Shown here: positions 57,426 through 64,000 of the stretch, in pieces | How the letters are laid out: each line of letters begins with the position of its first letter | Numbering within the stretch: the first letter of the stretch is position 1 | From: Hydrogenophaga taeniospiralis CCUG 15921 | GTDB taxonomy: Bacteria; Pseudomonadota; Gammaproteobacteria; Burkholderiales; Burkholderiaceae_C | Reading direction: 5' to 3' | DNA: 64,000 nucleotides | Assembly: GCF_001592305.1 (NCBI RefSeq) | Contig: NZ_BCWR01000018.1 | Location: forward strand, 62,001-126,000 | Translations under genes and position numbers: made by a program | The notes under the pieces: model-generated | Databases searched by the model: none | Told to the model about the DNA's origin: nothing | Seen by the model: only the letters and a program-made list of their open reading frames with translations

Positions 57426-58337
57426 TCATCTCAGTCTCGGGTTGAGCGCATCGCGCAGCCAGTCGCCCAGCAGGTTCACGGAGAGCGCGATCAGCACCAG
57501 CATGGCGCCCGGGAAGATGGTGATCCACCACTCGCCGGAAAACAGGTAGTCGTTGCCCACCCGGATCAGGGTGCCCAGCGAGGGCGAGGTGGGTGGCGCG
57601 CCCACGCCGAGAAACGACAAGGTGGCCTCGGTGATGATGGCGGTGGCGACCTGGATGGTGGCCAGCACCAGCACCGGGCCCATCACGTTGGGCAGCACAT
57701 GGCAGCGCATGATGCGCAGCGGCGCCACACCGGTCACGCGCGCGGCCTGCACGTACTCCTTGTTGCGCTCCACCATCGTGGAGCCTCGCACGGTGCGCGC
57801 GTACTGCACCCAGCCGGTCAAGGTGATGGCGATCACCAGCACGCCAAAGGCCAGGCTGTCGTGCGCGTCGGGAAACAGCGCCCGGCCCACACCGGCGATC
57901 AGCAGCGCCACCAGGATGGACGGGAACGACAGCATCACGTCGCACAGGCGCATGAGCACACCATCGACCCAGCCGCCCAGGAAACCCGCCAGCAACCCCA
58001 GGGCCACGCCGATTACCACCGAGAGCAGCACCGAGGCGAGGCCCACCGCCAGCGAGATGCGCGCACCGTACATCAGGGCCGAGAGGATGTCGCGCCCCTG
58101 GTCGTCGGTGCCGAGCAGGAAGTCGCGGCTGCCGCCCTCGCTCCAGGCCGGCGGCAGGCGCGCGTTGGACAGCTCCAAGGTGGCGAGGTCAAACGGGTTG
58201 TGCGGCGCCACCCAGGGCGCGAACACCGCGCAGAACACGCAGACCAGGGCGATCACCGCGGCCACGATGGCCGTGGGCGAGGTGCGAAAACTGTGGCCGA
58301 CATCGCTGTCGAGCCAGCGGCGAGCAAAGGCGATCAA
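57426..58337 (-). CDS. dppC: Dipeptide-type ABC transporter permease DppC
   Basis: 303 residues. N-terminal OppC_N region with one helix, then a periplasmic segment with LLGTDDQGRDILSALMYGAR, and five further helices. The EAA loop is EYVQAARVTGVAPLRIMRCHVLPN. It pairs with DppB. It lies between two extragenic repeats (copies C and D). Confidence 0.95.
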   Translation of the reverse strand: MIAFARRWLDSDVGHSFRTSPTAIVAAVIALVCVFCAVFAPWVAPHNPFDLATLELSNARLPPAWSEGGSRDFLLGTDDQGRDILSALMYGARISLAVGLASVLLSVVIGVALGLLAGFLGGWVDGVLMRLCDVMLSFPSILVALLIAGVGRALFPDAHDSLAFGVLVIAITLTGWVQYARTVRGSTMVERNKEYVQAARVTGVAPLRIMRCHVLPNVMGPVLVLATIQVATAIITEATLSFLGVGAPPTSPSLGTLIRVGNDYLFSGEWWITIFPGAMLVLIALSVNLLGDWLRDALNPRLR

Positions 58338-58405
58338 GTGAGGTGCTTTCGATGGGAGTGAACCAGCCAGTGGGCGGAACAGAAGGGAAGCCCATCCAGG
58401 GCCTG

Positions 58406-58476
58406 CGCGGAACCGGCTCCGCCGGGCCGCTGCAGGCGTCCCCCTGGGGGGAAGCCGCGCAGCGGCGCAGGGGGGG
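58406..58476 (-). repeat. Triple-hairpin extragenic repeat, copy D (after dppA)
   Basis: CGGAACCGGCTCCGCCGG, TCCCCCTGGGGGGAAG, GCCGCGCAGCGGC and GCAGGGGGG. It abuts the dppA stop on the minus strand, filling the dppA-dppC gap. Confidence 0.88.
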
Positions 58477-60054
58477 TCACTTCGTGGACATATAGCGGAA
58501 CGGCATCTGGTTGTCGGCGCGCTGCGTCAGTTGCACATTGCTGCCCACGCCCCAGGCCAGGGCCTGCTGGTGCAGCGGCAGGTGGCCGATGTCATCGGCG
58601 TGCAGCTTGAAGGCTTCCTTGATCATGGCGTCGCGCTTGGGCTTGTCGGTCTCCGACTGGATCTTGAGCGTGAGCGCATCCACCTGGGGGTTGCAGTAGG
58701 CACCCAGGTTGAACTGGCCGGAGCCCTTGTCGTCCACGCAACGGATCAGCGCGTTGAGCACGTTGTGCGAGTCGTAGGTGCTGGGCGACCAGCCCAGCAG
58801 GTAGAAGCTGGTGTCGCGCTTGAGGACCTTGGGGAAATAGGTGCCCTTGGTTTCGACCTGCAGGTTGACCTTCACGCCAATGCGCGCGAGGTTGGCCGCC
58901 ACCGCCTGGCAGATGTTGCCGTCGTTCACGTAGCGGTCGTTCGGGCAGTTCATGCCCACCTCAAAGCCGTTGGGGTAGCCGGCATCGGCCAGCAGCTTCT
59001 TGGCCGCGGCCGTGTCGTAGGGCAGGCGTTTGTCCATGGTGGGGTCGTAGCCGTTGACGCCGGGGCCCACCAGCAGGGCCGCGGGCGTGGCCGCGCCGCG
59101 CATCACGGTCTTCTGGATGCCTACGATGTCGATGGCCTGGTAGAAGGCCTGGCGCACGCGCTTGTCCTTGAACGGGTTCTTGCCCTTGACGCTCGAGTAC
59201 AGCAGCTCGTCGCGCTTCTGGTCCATCCCCAGGAAGATCCAGCGCAGTTCGGGGCCCTGCAACACCTTGGACTTGCCGCTGGCGTTGATGCGCGCCACGT
59301 CCTGCACCGGCACGGGCTCGATCACGTCCACCTGGCCCGACAACAGGGCCGCCACGCGCGTGGAGTCGTTGCCGATGGGCGTGTATTCGACGTTCACCAC
59401 GTTGCCTTCGATCTTGCCCCAGTAGCTTCCATTGCGCACGAAGCTCGTCTTCACGTTCGGCTGGCGCTCACGCAGGCGGAACGGGCCGGTGCCGTTGGCG
59501 CGGAACGAGGCCGCGTTCTCGATGCCCTTGCGGCGATCCACCGGGCGCGTGGCCTGATTCTCCTCGCACCACTGCTTGCTCATGATGTAGAAGAAGGAGA
59601 GCTGGTCGGGCAGGATGGGGAACGGCGCCTTGGTCTCGATCTCGACCGTGAAGTCACCGACCTTGCGCGCTTCCTTGATGTCGTTGGTGTAGGAGCGCAT
59701 GTCCGAGCCATCACCGGCGCCGCGGGCCAGGCTGAAGAGCACGTCGTCGGCTGTGAACGGCTTGCCATCGTGGAATTTCACGCCTTTGCGCAGCTCGAAG
59801 CGCCAGACGGTGGGTGACACCTGCTTCCAGCTCGTGGCCAGCGCGGGCACCAGTTTCAGGTCCTTGTCGCGGGTCACCAGGGGTTCGTACACATTGCCGG
59901 TGACGCTGAGTTGCAGCGATTCGTTGAGCGAATGCGGGTCCATCGACAGCGCGTCGCCCTGGTTGCCGATGCGCACCGTCTGCGCGTGGGCCGCCCCCAG
60001 GGTGGCCAGTGCGGCCGCCATCAGACCGGCCGTCAGCGTTTGCTTGAACTTCAT
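58477..60054 (-). CDS. dppA: Peptide/dipeptide ABC transporter substrate-binding protein
   Basis: 525 residues, SBP_bac_5 family. Sec signal MKFKQTLTAGLMAAALATLGAA-HA, then GDALSMDPHSLNES, TVWRFELRKGVKFHDGKPFTADDV, the family signature region, at about 87-110. One Cys pair near the end (IRCVDDKG...AYCNP) may be a disulfide. Specificity cannot be read; the adjacent M20 hydrolase suggests a peptide or N-acyl amino acid. Confidence 0.94.
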   Translation of the reverse strand: MKFKQTLTAGLMAAALATLGAAHAQTVRIGNQGDALSMDPHSLNESLQLSVTGNVYEPLVTRDKDLKLVPALATSWKQVSPTVWRFELRKGVKFHDGKPFTADDVLFSLARGAGDGSDMRSYTNDIKEARKVGDFTVEIETKAPFPILPDQLSFFYIMSKQWCEENQATRPVDRRKGIENAASFRANGTGPFRLRERQPNVKTSFVRNGSYWGKIEGNVVNVEYTPIGNDSTRVAALLSGQVDVIEPVPVQDVARINASGKSKVLQGPELRWIFLGMDQKRDELLYSSVKGKNPFKDKRVRQAFYQAIDIVGIQKTVMRGAATPAALLVGPGVNGYDPTMDKRLPYDTAAAKKLLADAGYPNGFEVGMNCPNDRYVNDGNICQAVAANLARIGVKVNLQVETKGTYFPKVLKRDTSFYLLGWSPSTYDSHNVLNALIRCVDDKGSGQFNLGAYCNPQVDALTLKIQSETDKPKRDAMIKEAFKLHADDIGHLPLHQQALAWGVGSNVQLTQRADNQMPFRYMSTK

Positions 60055-60091
60055 GAGTCGCTCCTGTGGTTGTTGAACGGAAAAGAAAACC

Positions 60092-61357
60092 CTATGCCGC
60101 TTCGTCCAGAGGCATGCTCTGCTCGATCAGGCTGGCGTGCAGCGCGGCGCCCAGCGGCAGCACATCGTCGTTGAAGTCGTAACGGCTGTTGTGCAGAAAG
60201 CAGCTACCCACCCCGTTGTCGGCGCCCTGCCCCAGCCGCAGGTAGGCGCCCGGCTTGACCTGCAGCATGAAGGAAAAATCCTCCGCGCCCATGCTGGGCT
60301 CCATGTTGCGGTCCACGTGGTCGTGGCCCACCAGCTTCTGCGCCACGTCGGCGGCGAACCGTGCTTCGCTGCGGCTGTTGATGGTGGCCGGGTAGATGCG
60401 CTCGTAGTTCACATGGGCGGTGGCGCCCAGGCCCAGCGCCACGCCGGAGCAGACCTCCTGCAGACGGCGCTCCACCAGGCTCTGCACCTCGGGGTTGAAG
60501 GTACGCACGGTGCCTACCAGCGTGGCCTTGCCCGGCACCACGCTGAACGCGCCCAGGTCGCCGGCCTGCATGGCGCACACGCTGATGACCGCGCTGTCGA
60601 TCGGGCGCACGTTGCGCGAGACGATGCTCTGCAAGGCGGTGATGATGTGGGCCGACACCAGCACCGGGTCCACCGTCTGGTAGGGGTGCGCGCCGTGGCC
60701 GCCCTTGCCGATGATCTCGATGGTGATGCGGTCGGCCGACGCCATCATGGGCCCCGGGTTCACCCCCACCGTGCCGGGCTTCATCTGCGGCCAGTTGTGC
60801 ATGCCGAAGACCGACTGCACCGGGAAACGCTCGAACAGGCCGTCTTCGATCATGGCCTTGGCGCCAGCAAAGCCTTCTTCGCCGGGTTGGAAGATCAGCA
60901 CGGCCGAGCCGTCGAACTGCCGCGTCTCGGCCAGGTAGCGCGCTGCCCCCACCAGCATGGCGACGTGGCCGTCGTGGCCACAGCCGTGCATGAGGCCGGG
61001 GTGGGCGGACTTCCAGGCAAAGTCGTTGTGCTCGGTCATGGGCAGCGCGTCCATGTCGGCGCGCAACCCCACCATGCGGCCCGGCGCGGCGCCGCGCCGG
61101 TGCGTGCGACCGTGGATCACGCCGACCACGCCGGTCTTGCCGATGCCGGTGTGGATCTCGTCCACGCCACAGACCTTGAGCGACTCCACCACGCGCTGCG
61201 CGGTGTAGTGCTCCTCGAAGCCGATCTCGGGGTGGGCGTGCAAGTCGCGCCGCAGCGCGATCAGCTCGGGGTGCTGGGCCGCGATGTGCGCGAAAGCGCG
61301 GCCGTGGGCTTTGATGCGGGGTGACAGCATGTTTTTCGGTTTGTTGGGGCTGGTCAT
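60092..61357 (-). CDS. M20-family amidohydrolase (hippurate hydrolase-like)
   Basis: 421 residues. M20D metallopeptidase fold: RRDLHAHPEIGFEE, the metal-binding HGCGHDGHVAML, the catalytic Glu in FQPGEEGFAGA and the dimerisation-domain segment GKGGHGAHPYQTVDP. Members cleave N-acyl amino acids, hippurate or IAA conjugates. The start at 61357 overlaps the dppB stop as TGATG, so it is translationally coupled to the permease. It lies inside the transporter operon, between dppB and dppA, so it probably hydrolyses the imported compound in the cytoplasm. Confidence 0.93.
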   Translation of the reverse strand: MTSPNKPKNMLSPRIKAHGRAFAHIAAQHPELIALRRDLHAHPEIGFEEHYTAQRVVESLKVCGVDEIHTGIGKTGVVGVIHGRTHRRGAAPGRMVGLRADMDALPMTEHNDFAWKSAHPGLMHGCGHDGHVAMLVGAARYLAETRQFDGSAVLIFQPGEEGFAGAKAMIEDGLFERFPVQSVFGMHNWPQMKPGTVGVNPGPMMASADRITIEIIGKGGHGAHPYQTVDPVLVSAHIITALQSIVSRNVRPIDSAVISVCAMQAGDLGAFSVVPGKATLVGTVRTFNPEVQSLVERRLQEVCSGVALGLGATAHVNYERIYPATINSRSEARFAADVAQKLVGHDHVDRNMEPSMGAEDFSFMLQVKPGAYLRLGQGADNGVGSCFLHNSRYDFNDDVLPLGAALHASLIEQSMPLDEAA

Positions 61358-62337
61358 CAGTGACCCCCCGCTTTTTCGACGCGCAGGCGTGGGTCGACCG
61401 CGAAATACAGCAGATCGACGACGAGATTGATGACCACGAAGATGAGCGCGATCAGGCACAGGTAGGCCGCCATCACCGGGATGTCGGCAAACGTCACCGC
61501 CTGGATGAACAGCAGCCCCATGCCGGGCCACTGGAACACCGTCTCGGTGATGATGGCAAAGGCGATCAGCCCGCCCAGCTGCAGGCCGGTGATGGTCATC
61601 ACCGGCACCAGGGTGTTTTTCAGGGCGTGGCCGAAATGCACCGCGCGGTTGGTCAGGCCACGGGCACGCGCGAACTTGATGTAGTCGGTGCGCAGCACCT
61701 CCAGCATCTCGGCCCGCACCAGACGCATGATGAGCGTGAGCTGGAAGATGGCCAGCGTGACCGCCGGCAGCACGATGTGGTGCCAGCCCGTGGCGTTGAG
61801 CAGGCCGGTGGTCCACCAGCCGATCTGCGTCACCTCACCCCGACCAAAGCTCGGGAACCAGCCCAGGTTGACCGCGAACACCAGGATCAGCAGGATGCCG
61901 ATCAGGAAGGTGGGCAGCGACACACCCAGCAGCGACACCGTCATGAACAGTTGGCTGATCAGCGTCCCCCGCTTGAGCGCGGCGTACACCCCCATGGGAA
62001 TGCCCACCACCAGCGCCATCACGGCGGCCACCAGAGACAGCTCCAGCGTGGCCGGGAAGCGCTCCGCGATCAGGCGCGAGACCTTCGCGCCCTGGCGCAG
62101 GCTCAGGCCGAACTCGCCCTGCGCGGCATTGACCAGGAAATGCCAGAACTGCACGAAAAACGGCTGGTCCAGCCCCAGGTCGGTGCGCAGCTCGCGAATC
62201 TGCTGTGGCGTGGCGTCCTGACCGAGCAGGAACACCACCGGGTCTCCCACGTACTGGAACAGCATGAACGCGATCAGCGCCACGCTGATCATCACCACCA
62301 CGGCCTGCGCCAGTCGCCTGAGAATGAATGCAAACAT
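61357..62337 (-). CDS. dppB: Dipeptide-type ABC transporter permease DppB
   Basis: 326 residues. Six helices; the N-terminus FILRRLAQAVVVMISVALIAFML is typical of DppB, then GLDQPFFVQFWHFL and the EAA loop DYIKFARARGLTNRAVHFGHALKN. First gene of the operon. ATG 62337 has a U/C-rich leader with no Shine-Dalgarno sequence; an in-frame GTG at 62367 lies within the leader hairpin. The hairpin ends 17 bases before the ATG. Confidence 0.94.
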   Translation of the reverse strand: MFAFILRRLAQAVVVMISVALIAFMLFQYVGDPVVFLLGQDATPQQIRELRTDLGLDQPFFVQFWHFLVNAAQGEFGLSLRQGAKVSRLIAERFPATLELSLVAAVMALVVGIPMGVYAALKRGTLISQLFMTVSLLGVSLPTFLIGILLILVFAVNLGWFPSFGRGEVTQIGWWTTGLLNATGWHHIVLPAVTLAIFQLTLIMRLVRAEMLEVLRTDYIKFARARGLTNRAVHFGHALKNTLVPVMTITGLQLGGLIAFAIITETVFQWPGMGLLFIQAVTFADIPVMAAYLCLIALIFVVINLVVDLLYFAVDPRLRVEKAGGH

Positions 62338-62353
62338 CGTTGAAGAAATAAAG

Positions 62354-62387
62354 AGAGGGTCGCTCACCGGTCCGGGAGCGACCCTCT
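62354..62387 (-). promoter_or_regulatory. 12-bp hairpin in the dpp operon leader (attenuator-like)
   Basis: AGAGGGTCGCTC and its exact complement around a 10-base loop. Read toward dppB, it is followed by the pyrimidine-rich CTTTATTTCTTC and then the dppB ATG, with no ribosome-binding site between. It may terminate or attenuate transcription into the operon, or mask initiation. Confidence 0.6.
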
Positions 62388-62811
62388 GCTGTCAGGCAAA
62401 TCCAGTTTAGCTTGATCGCATGCCAGCCCGGCGCGGCGGTCGGCCCAGCGCATCCGCTCGGCTGCGTCACTATGCAACATCTGTTCCCGCCCTTGATCGG
62501 GCCTAACCCCTACGCTTGGCCACCACGCCGCCAAGGGTGTCGCCGGGGGGACGCCCCGGCGGACTTCTTCCCGGGTCTTGCCGACCTCCAGCGCCATCCG
62601 GTGTGGCCGATGCCCGTCACCCGGGGCGAGGCCGACGCAAAATGACAACAATTTTCTACATTTTTTGAATTTTTTATGCATTTTTTAACCACTACAGATT
62701 AGATTTCGCACTGGTGGTCACAAGCCACCCGTCAACGGGCCTGTCACACCGTTTGCCGATGGACCCGCTGGTGTTTCGTCCACATTCCATCAAATCAATT
62801 CAGGAGGATTC
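62388..62811. other. Intergenic region between dppB and comEA-like gene
   Basis: About 420 bases with no credible gene. 62460-62640 is GC-rich and includes an 8-bp hairpin (CGCCGGGG, 5 bases, CCCCGGCG, 62539-62559). 62641-62710 is abruptly AT-rich with phased T-tracts. The rest leads into an AGGAGG site before the ComEA-like start. Promoters for both divergent units must lie here; none is clear enough to assign. Confidence 0.6.
62652..62686. promoter_or_regulatory. Phased T-tracts (probable intrinsically curved DNA)
   Basis: Four T-tracts of 4, 6, 6 and 6 bases are centred at about 62653.5, 62663.5, 62672.5 and 62683.5. The spacing of 9-11 bases matches the helical repeat, which is known to produce a bend. 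It is located 125-160 bases upstream of the ComEA-like gene. Confidence 0.6.
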
Positions 62812-63150
62812 ATGCTGAAAAAAGCACTGGCCATGATCATGGCCCTCATCTGCGCCACGGCCTTCGCCGCTGTTGACGTGAACAACGCCACCGTGGCCGA
62901 TCTCGACAGCATCAAGGGCATCGGCCCCGGCACATCGGCCAAGATCCTGGACGCGCGCAAGAGCGCCAAGTTCAAGGACTGGAACGATCTGATCGACCGC
63001 GTGCCCGGCATCGGCCCCAAGCGCGCCGGTGCGCTCTCCAACGAGGGGCTGACCGTCAACGGCGAAACCTTCAAGGCCCCCGCCTCGCCCGCGGCCAACA
63101 AGAAGGCCAGCAAGCCGGCCGCCCCATCCGCCGAGTCCGGCAAGTCCTGA
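62812..63150 (+). CDS. ComEA-like helix-hairpin-helix protein
   Basis: 112 residues. Sec signal peptide (MLKKALAMIMALICATAFA), then VDVNNATVADLDSIKGIGPGTSAKIL and WNDLIDRVPGIGPKRAGALS, the two HhH hairpins (GIGPG and GIGPK) of the ComEA DNA-binding fold, spread over 21-76. The tail is Ala/Pro/Lys-rich. Periplasmic ComEA pulls DNA in during transformation with type IV pili, and a pil operon is in this window. AGGAGG precedes the ATG. A strong terminator follows. Confidence 0.92.
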   Translation: MLKKALAMIMALICATAFAAVDVNNATVADLDSIKGIGPGTSAKILDARKSAKFKDWNDLIDRVPGIGPKRAGALSNEGLTVNGETFKAPASPAANKKASKPAAPSAESGKS

Positions 63151-63160
63151 CGGCAGGCCG

Positions 63161-63204
63161 CCAGAAACACAAAAACCCGCTTCGGCGGGTTTTTGTGTTT
63201 CTGG
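63161..63204. terminator. Bidirectional terminator with UUCG tetraloop
   Basis: A 20-bp perfect stem closed by C-TTCG-G, including AAAAACCCGC / GCGGGTTTTT. It lies between comEA (stop 63150) and convergent purN (stop 63213) and serves both. Confidence 0.95.
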
Positions 63205-63212
63205 ACGGGGGT

Positions 63213-63815
63213 TCAAACGCAGAGCAAGCGCCGCACCGCCCGGGGGTAGATCAGGTGCTCCTGGGTCAGCACGCGCGCGGCCAGCGACTCGGCGGTGTCG
63301 TGCGGCAGCACCGGCACCACAGCCTGCTCCAGGATGTCGCCGTCGTCGAGTTCGGACGTGACGCGGTGCACCGTGGCGCCGGCGAACCTGCAGCCGGCGT
63401 CGATCGCGCGCTGGTGGGTGTTCAGGCCGGTGAACGCCGGCAGCAGGCTGGGGTGGATGTTCACCAGCCGTCCGGCGTAGTGCTGCACAAAACCCGGCGT
63501 GAGGATGCGCATGAAACCCGCCAGCACGACCAGCGCCGGGTGGCCGTCGGGGTCGTGGCCGTCGATGCGCTGCATCAGCGCCGCGTCAAACGCCTCGCGG
63601 CTTGAAAAGCCCTTGTGGTCCACCACGTCGGTGGCGATGCGCCGCGAGCGCGCAAAATCCAGCCCCTTGGCATCGGGCTTGTTGCTGATCACGGCGGCCA
63701 CCCGGGCCCCGCAGACCTCGTGCCAGCGCTGTTGGTGCGCGGCGTTGACGATGGCGGCCATGTTCGAGCCGCCGCCCGAGATCAGAATCACGATGTTTTT
63801 GCTCACTTGAGACAT
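63213..63815 (-). CDS. purN: Phosphoribosylglycinamide formyltransferase
   Basis: 200 residues; formylates GAR with 10-formyl-THF in purine synthesis. [14 protein letters not shown] at the start, LAGFMRIL, the catalytic [11 protein letters not shown]is and the Asp in [13 protein letters not shown] 63815 (MSQVSKNIV) chosen. It is divergent from the YceH-family gene with 13 bases between starts. Confidence 0.96.
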   Translation of the reverse strand: MSQVSKNIVILISGGGSNMAAIVNAAHQQRWHEVCGARVAAVISNKPDAKGLDFARSRRIATDVVDHKGFSSREAFDAALMQRIDGHDPDGHPALVVLAGFMRILTPGFVQHYAGRLVNIHPSLLPAFTGLNTHQRAIDAGCRFAGATVHRVTSELDDGDILEQAVVPVLPHDTAESLAARVLTQEHLIYPRAVRRLLCV

Positions 63816-63828
63816 ACGAGGAAGTGTA

Positions 63829-64000
63829 ATGACCCAGTTTCCCAGCACCGCCCCCACCGGCCCGCGTGTGCTCGACTTTCAGCAGCGCCCGCTGACCACC
63901 GCACAGGCCCGCGTGCTGGGCACCTTGATGGAGAAAGCGCGTACCGTGCCCGACAGCTACCCGCTCACGCTCAACAGCCTGCAGTCGGGCTGCAACCAGA
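63829..64000 (+). CDS. YceH/DUF480-family protein, 5' part
   Basis: 57 codons are in the window; the gene runs off the right edge. [20 protein letters not shown], then [20 protein letters not shown], is the standard YceH opening (winged-helix protein, function poorly known). A GAGGAAG site at 63818-63824 precedes the ATG. Confidence 0.85.
   Translation, partial: MTQFPSTAPTGPRVLDFQQRPLTTAQARVLGTLMEKARTVPDSYPLTLNSLQSGCNQ

Noticed and set aside
62412..62645. A 77-codon frame in the dppB-comEA gap
   Set aside because: No ribosome-binding site, no recognisable fold, Pro/Arg-rich composition from GC-rich DNA.

Overview
The window is high-GC chromosomal DNA from a betaproteobacterium of the order Burkholderiales, most likely the family Comamonadaceae (Hydrogenophaga-like). 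This is inferred from the gene order pilMNOPQ-aroK-aroB-dgt-gltB, system II cytochrome c maturation (ResB/CcsB) beside cytochrome c4 and EngB, tandem LpxL/HtrB-type acyltransferases ahead of metK, and a triple-hairpin extragenic repeat of a kind I associate with Comamonadaceae. I saw no rRNA, tRNA, CRISPR array, prophage or complete insertion sequence. The only transposase-like gene is a RAYT.

Layout. 1-6.1 kb: the 5' end of gltB, then a RAYT, an unknown gene and an MFS transporter standing between gltB and dgt, then dgt, aroB and aroK. 6.2-11.7 kb: a small lipoprotein gene, then the type IV pilus assembly operon pilMNOPQ (minus strand). 12-25.5 kb: housekeeping and envelope genes: PBP1A, CyaY, LptM, the periplasmic methionine sulfoxide reductase pair MsrPQ, CcsB-ResB, cytochrome c4, EngB, two lipid A acyltransferase-like proteins and MetK. 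25.7-37.8 kb: a more accessory stretch. It holds an orphan PAS histidine kinase, two SDRs, a degenerate GGDEF membrane protein, a fusion of a CruF-like carotenoid domain to a DUF2236 (Lcp/MpaB-type) domain, a saccharopine-dehydrogenase-like enzyme and a row of regulator-enzyme pairs (TetR, MarR, TetR) with visible operators. 37.9-40.2 kb: groESL with a perfect CIRCE element. 40.2-42.5 kb: a class III aminotransferase and an unusual NTF2-AraC fusion regulator.

42.5-53 kb is a sugar block. An ABC importer (XylFHG), a ROK repressor (XylR), xylulokinase (XylB), xylose isomerase (XylA) and a Gfo/Idh/MocA oxidoreductase lie on one strand, so xylose would be imported, isomerised and phosphorylated into the pentose phosphate pathway. 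Transaldolase and a divergent RpiR/HexR-type regulator sit just upstream and extend the same carbon flow. 53-55 kb: a lone FabF-like ketosynthase divergent from a TetR regulator. 55.1-62.4 kb: a six-gene dpp-type operon (dppB, M20 amidohydrolase, dppA, dppC, dppD, dppF) that probably imports a peptide or N-acyl amino acid and hydrolyses it. 62.8-64 kb: a ComEA-like DNA-binding protein, purN and the start of a YceH-family gene.

The most noteworthy items are the CruF-DUF2236 fusion, four same-orientation triple-hairpin repeats placed directly after stop codons inside the xyl and dpp operons, a 17-bp perfect inverted repeat inside a consensus promoter at a divergent TetR locus, a VOC gene whose first codons are out of frame, phased T-tracts upstream of comEA, and a long hairpin in the dpp leader.
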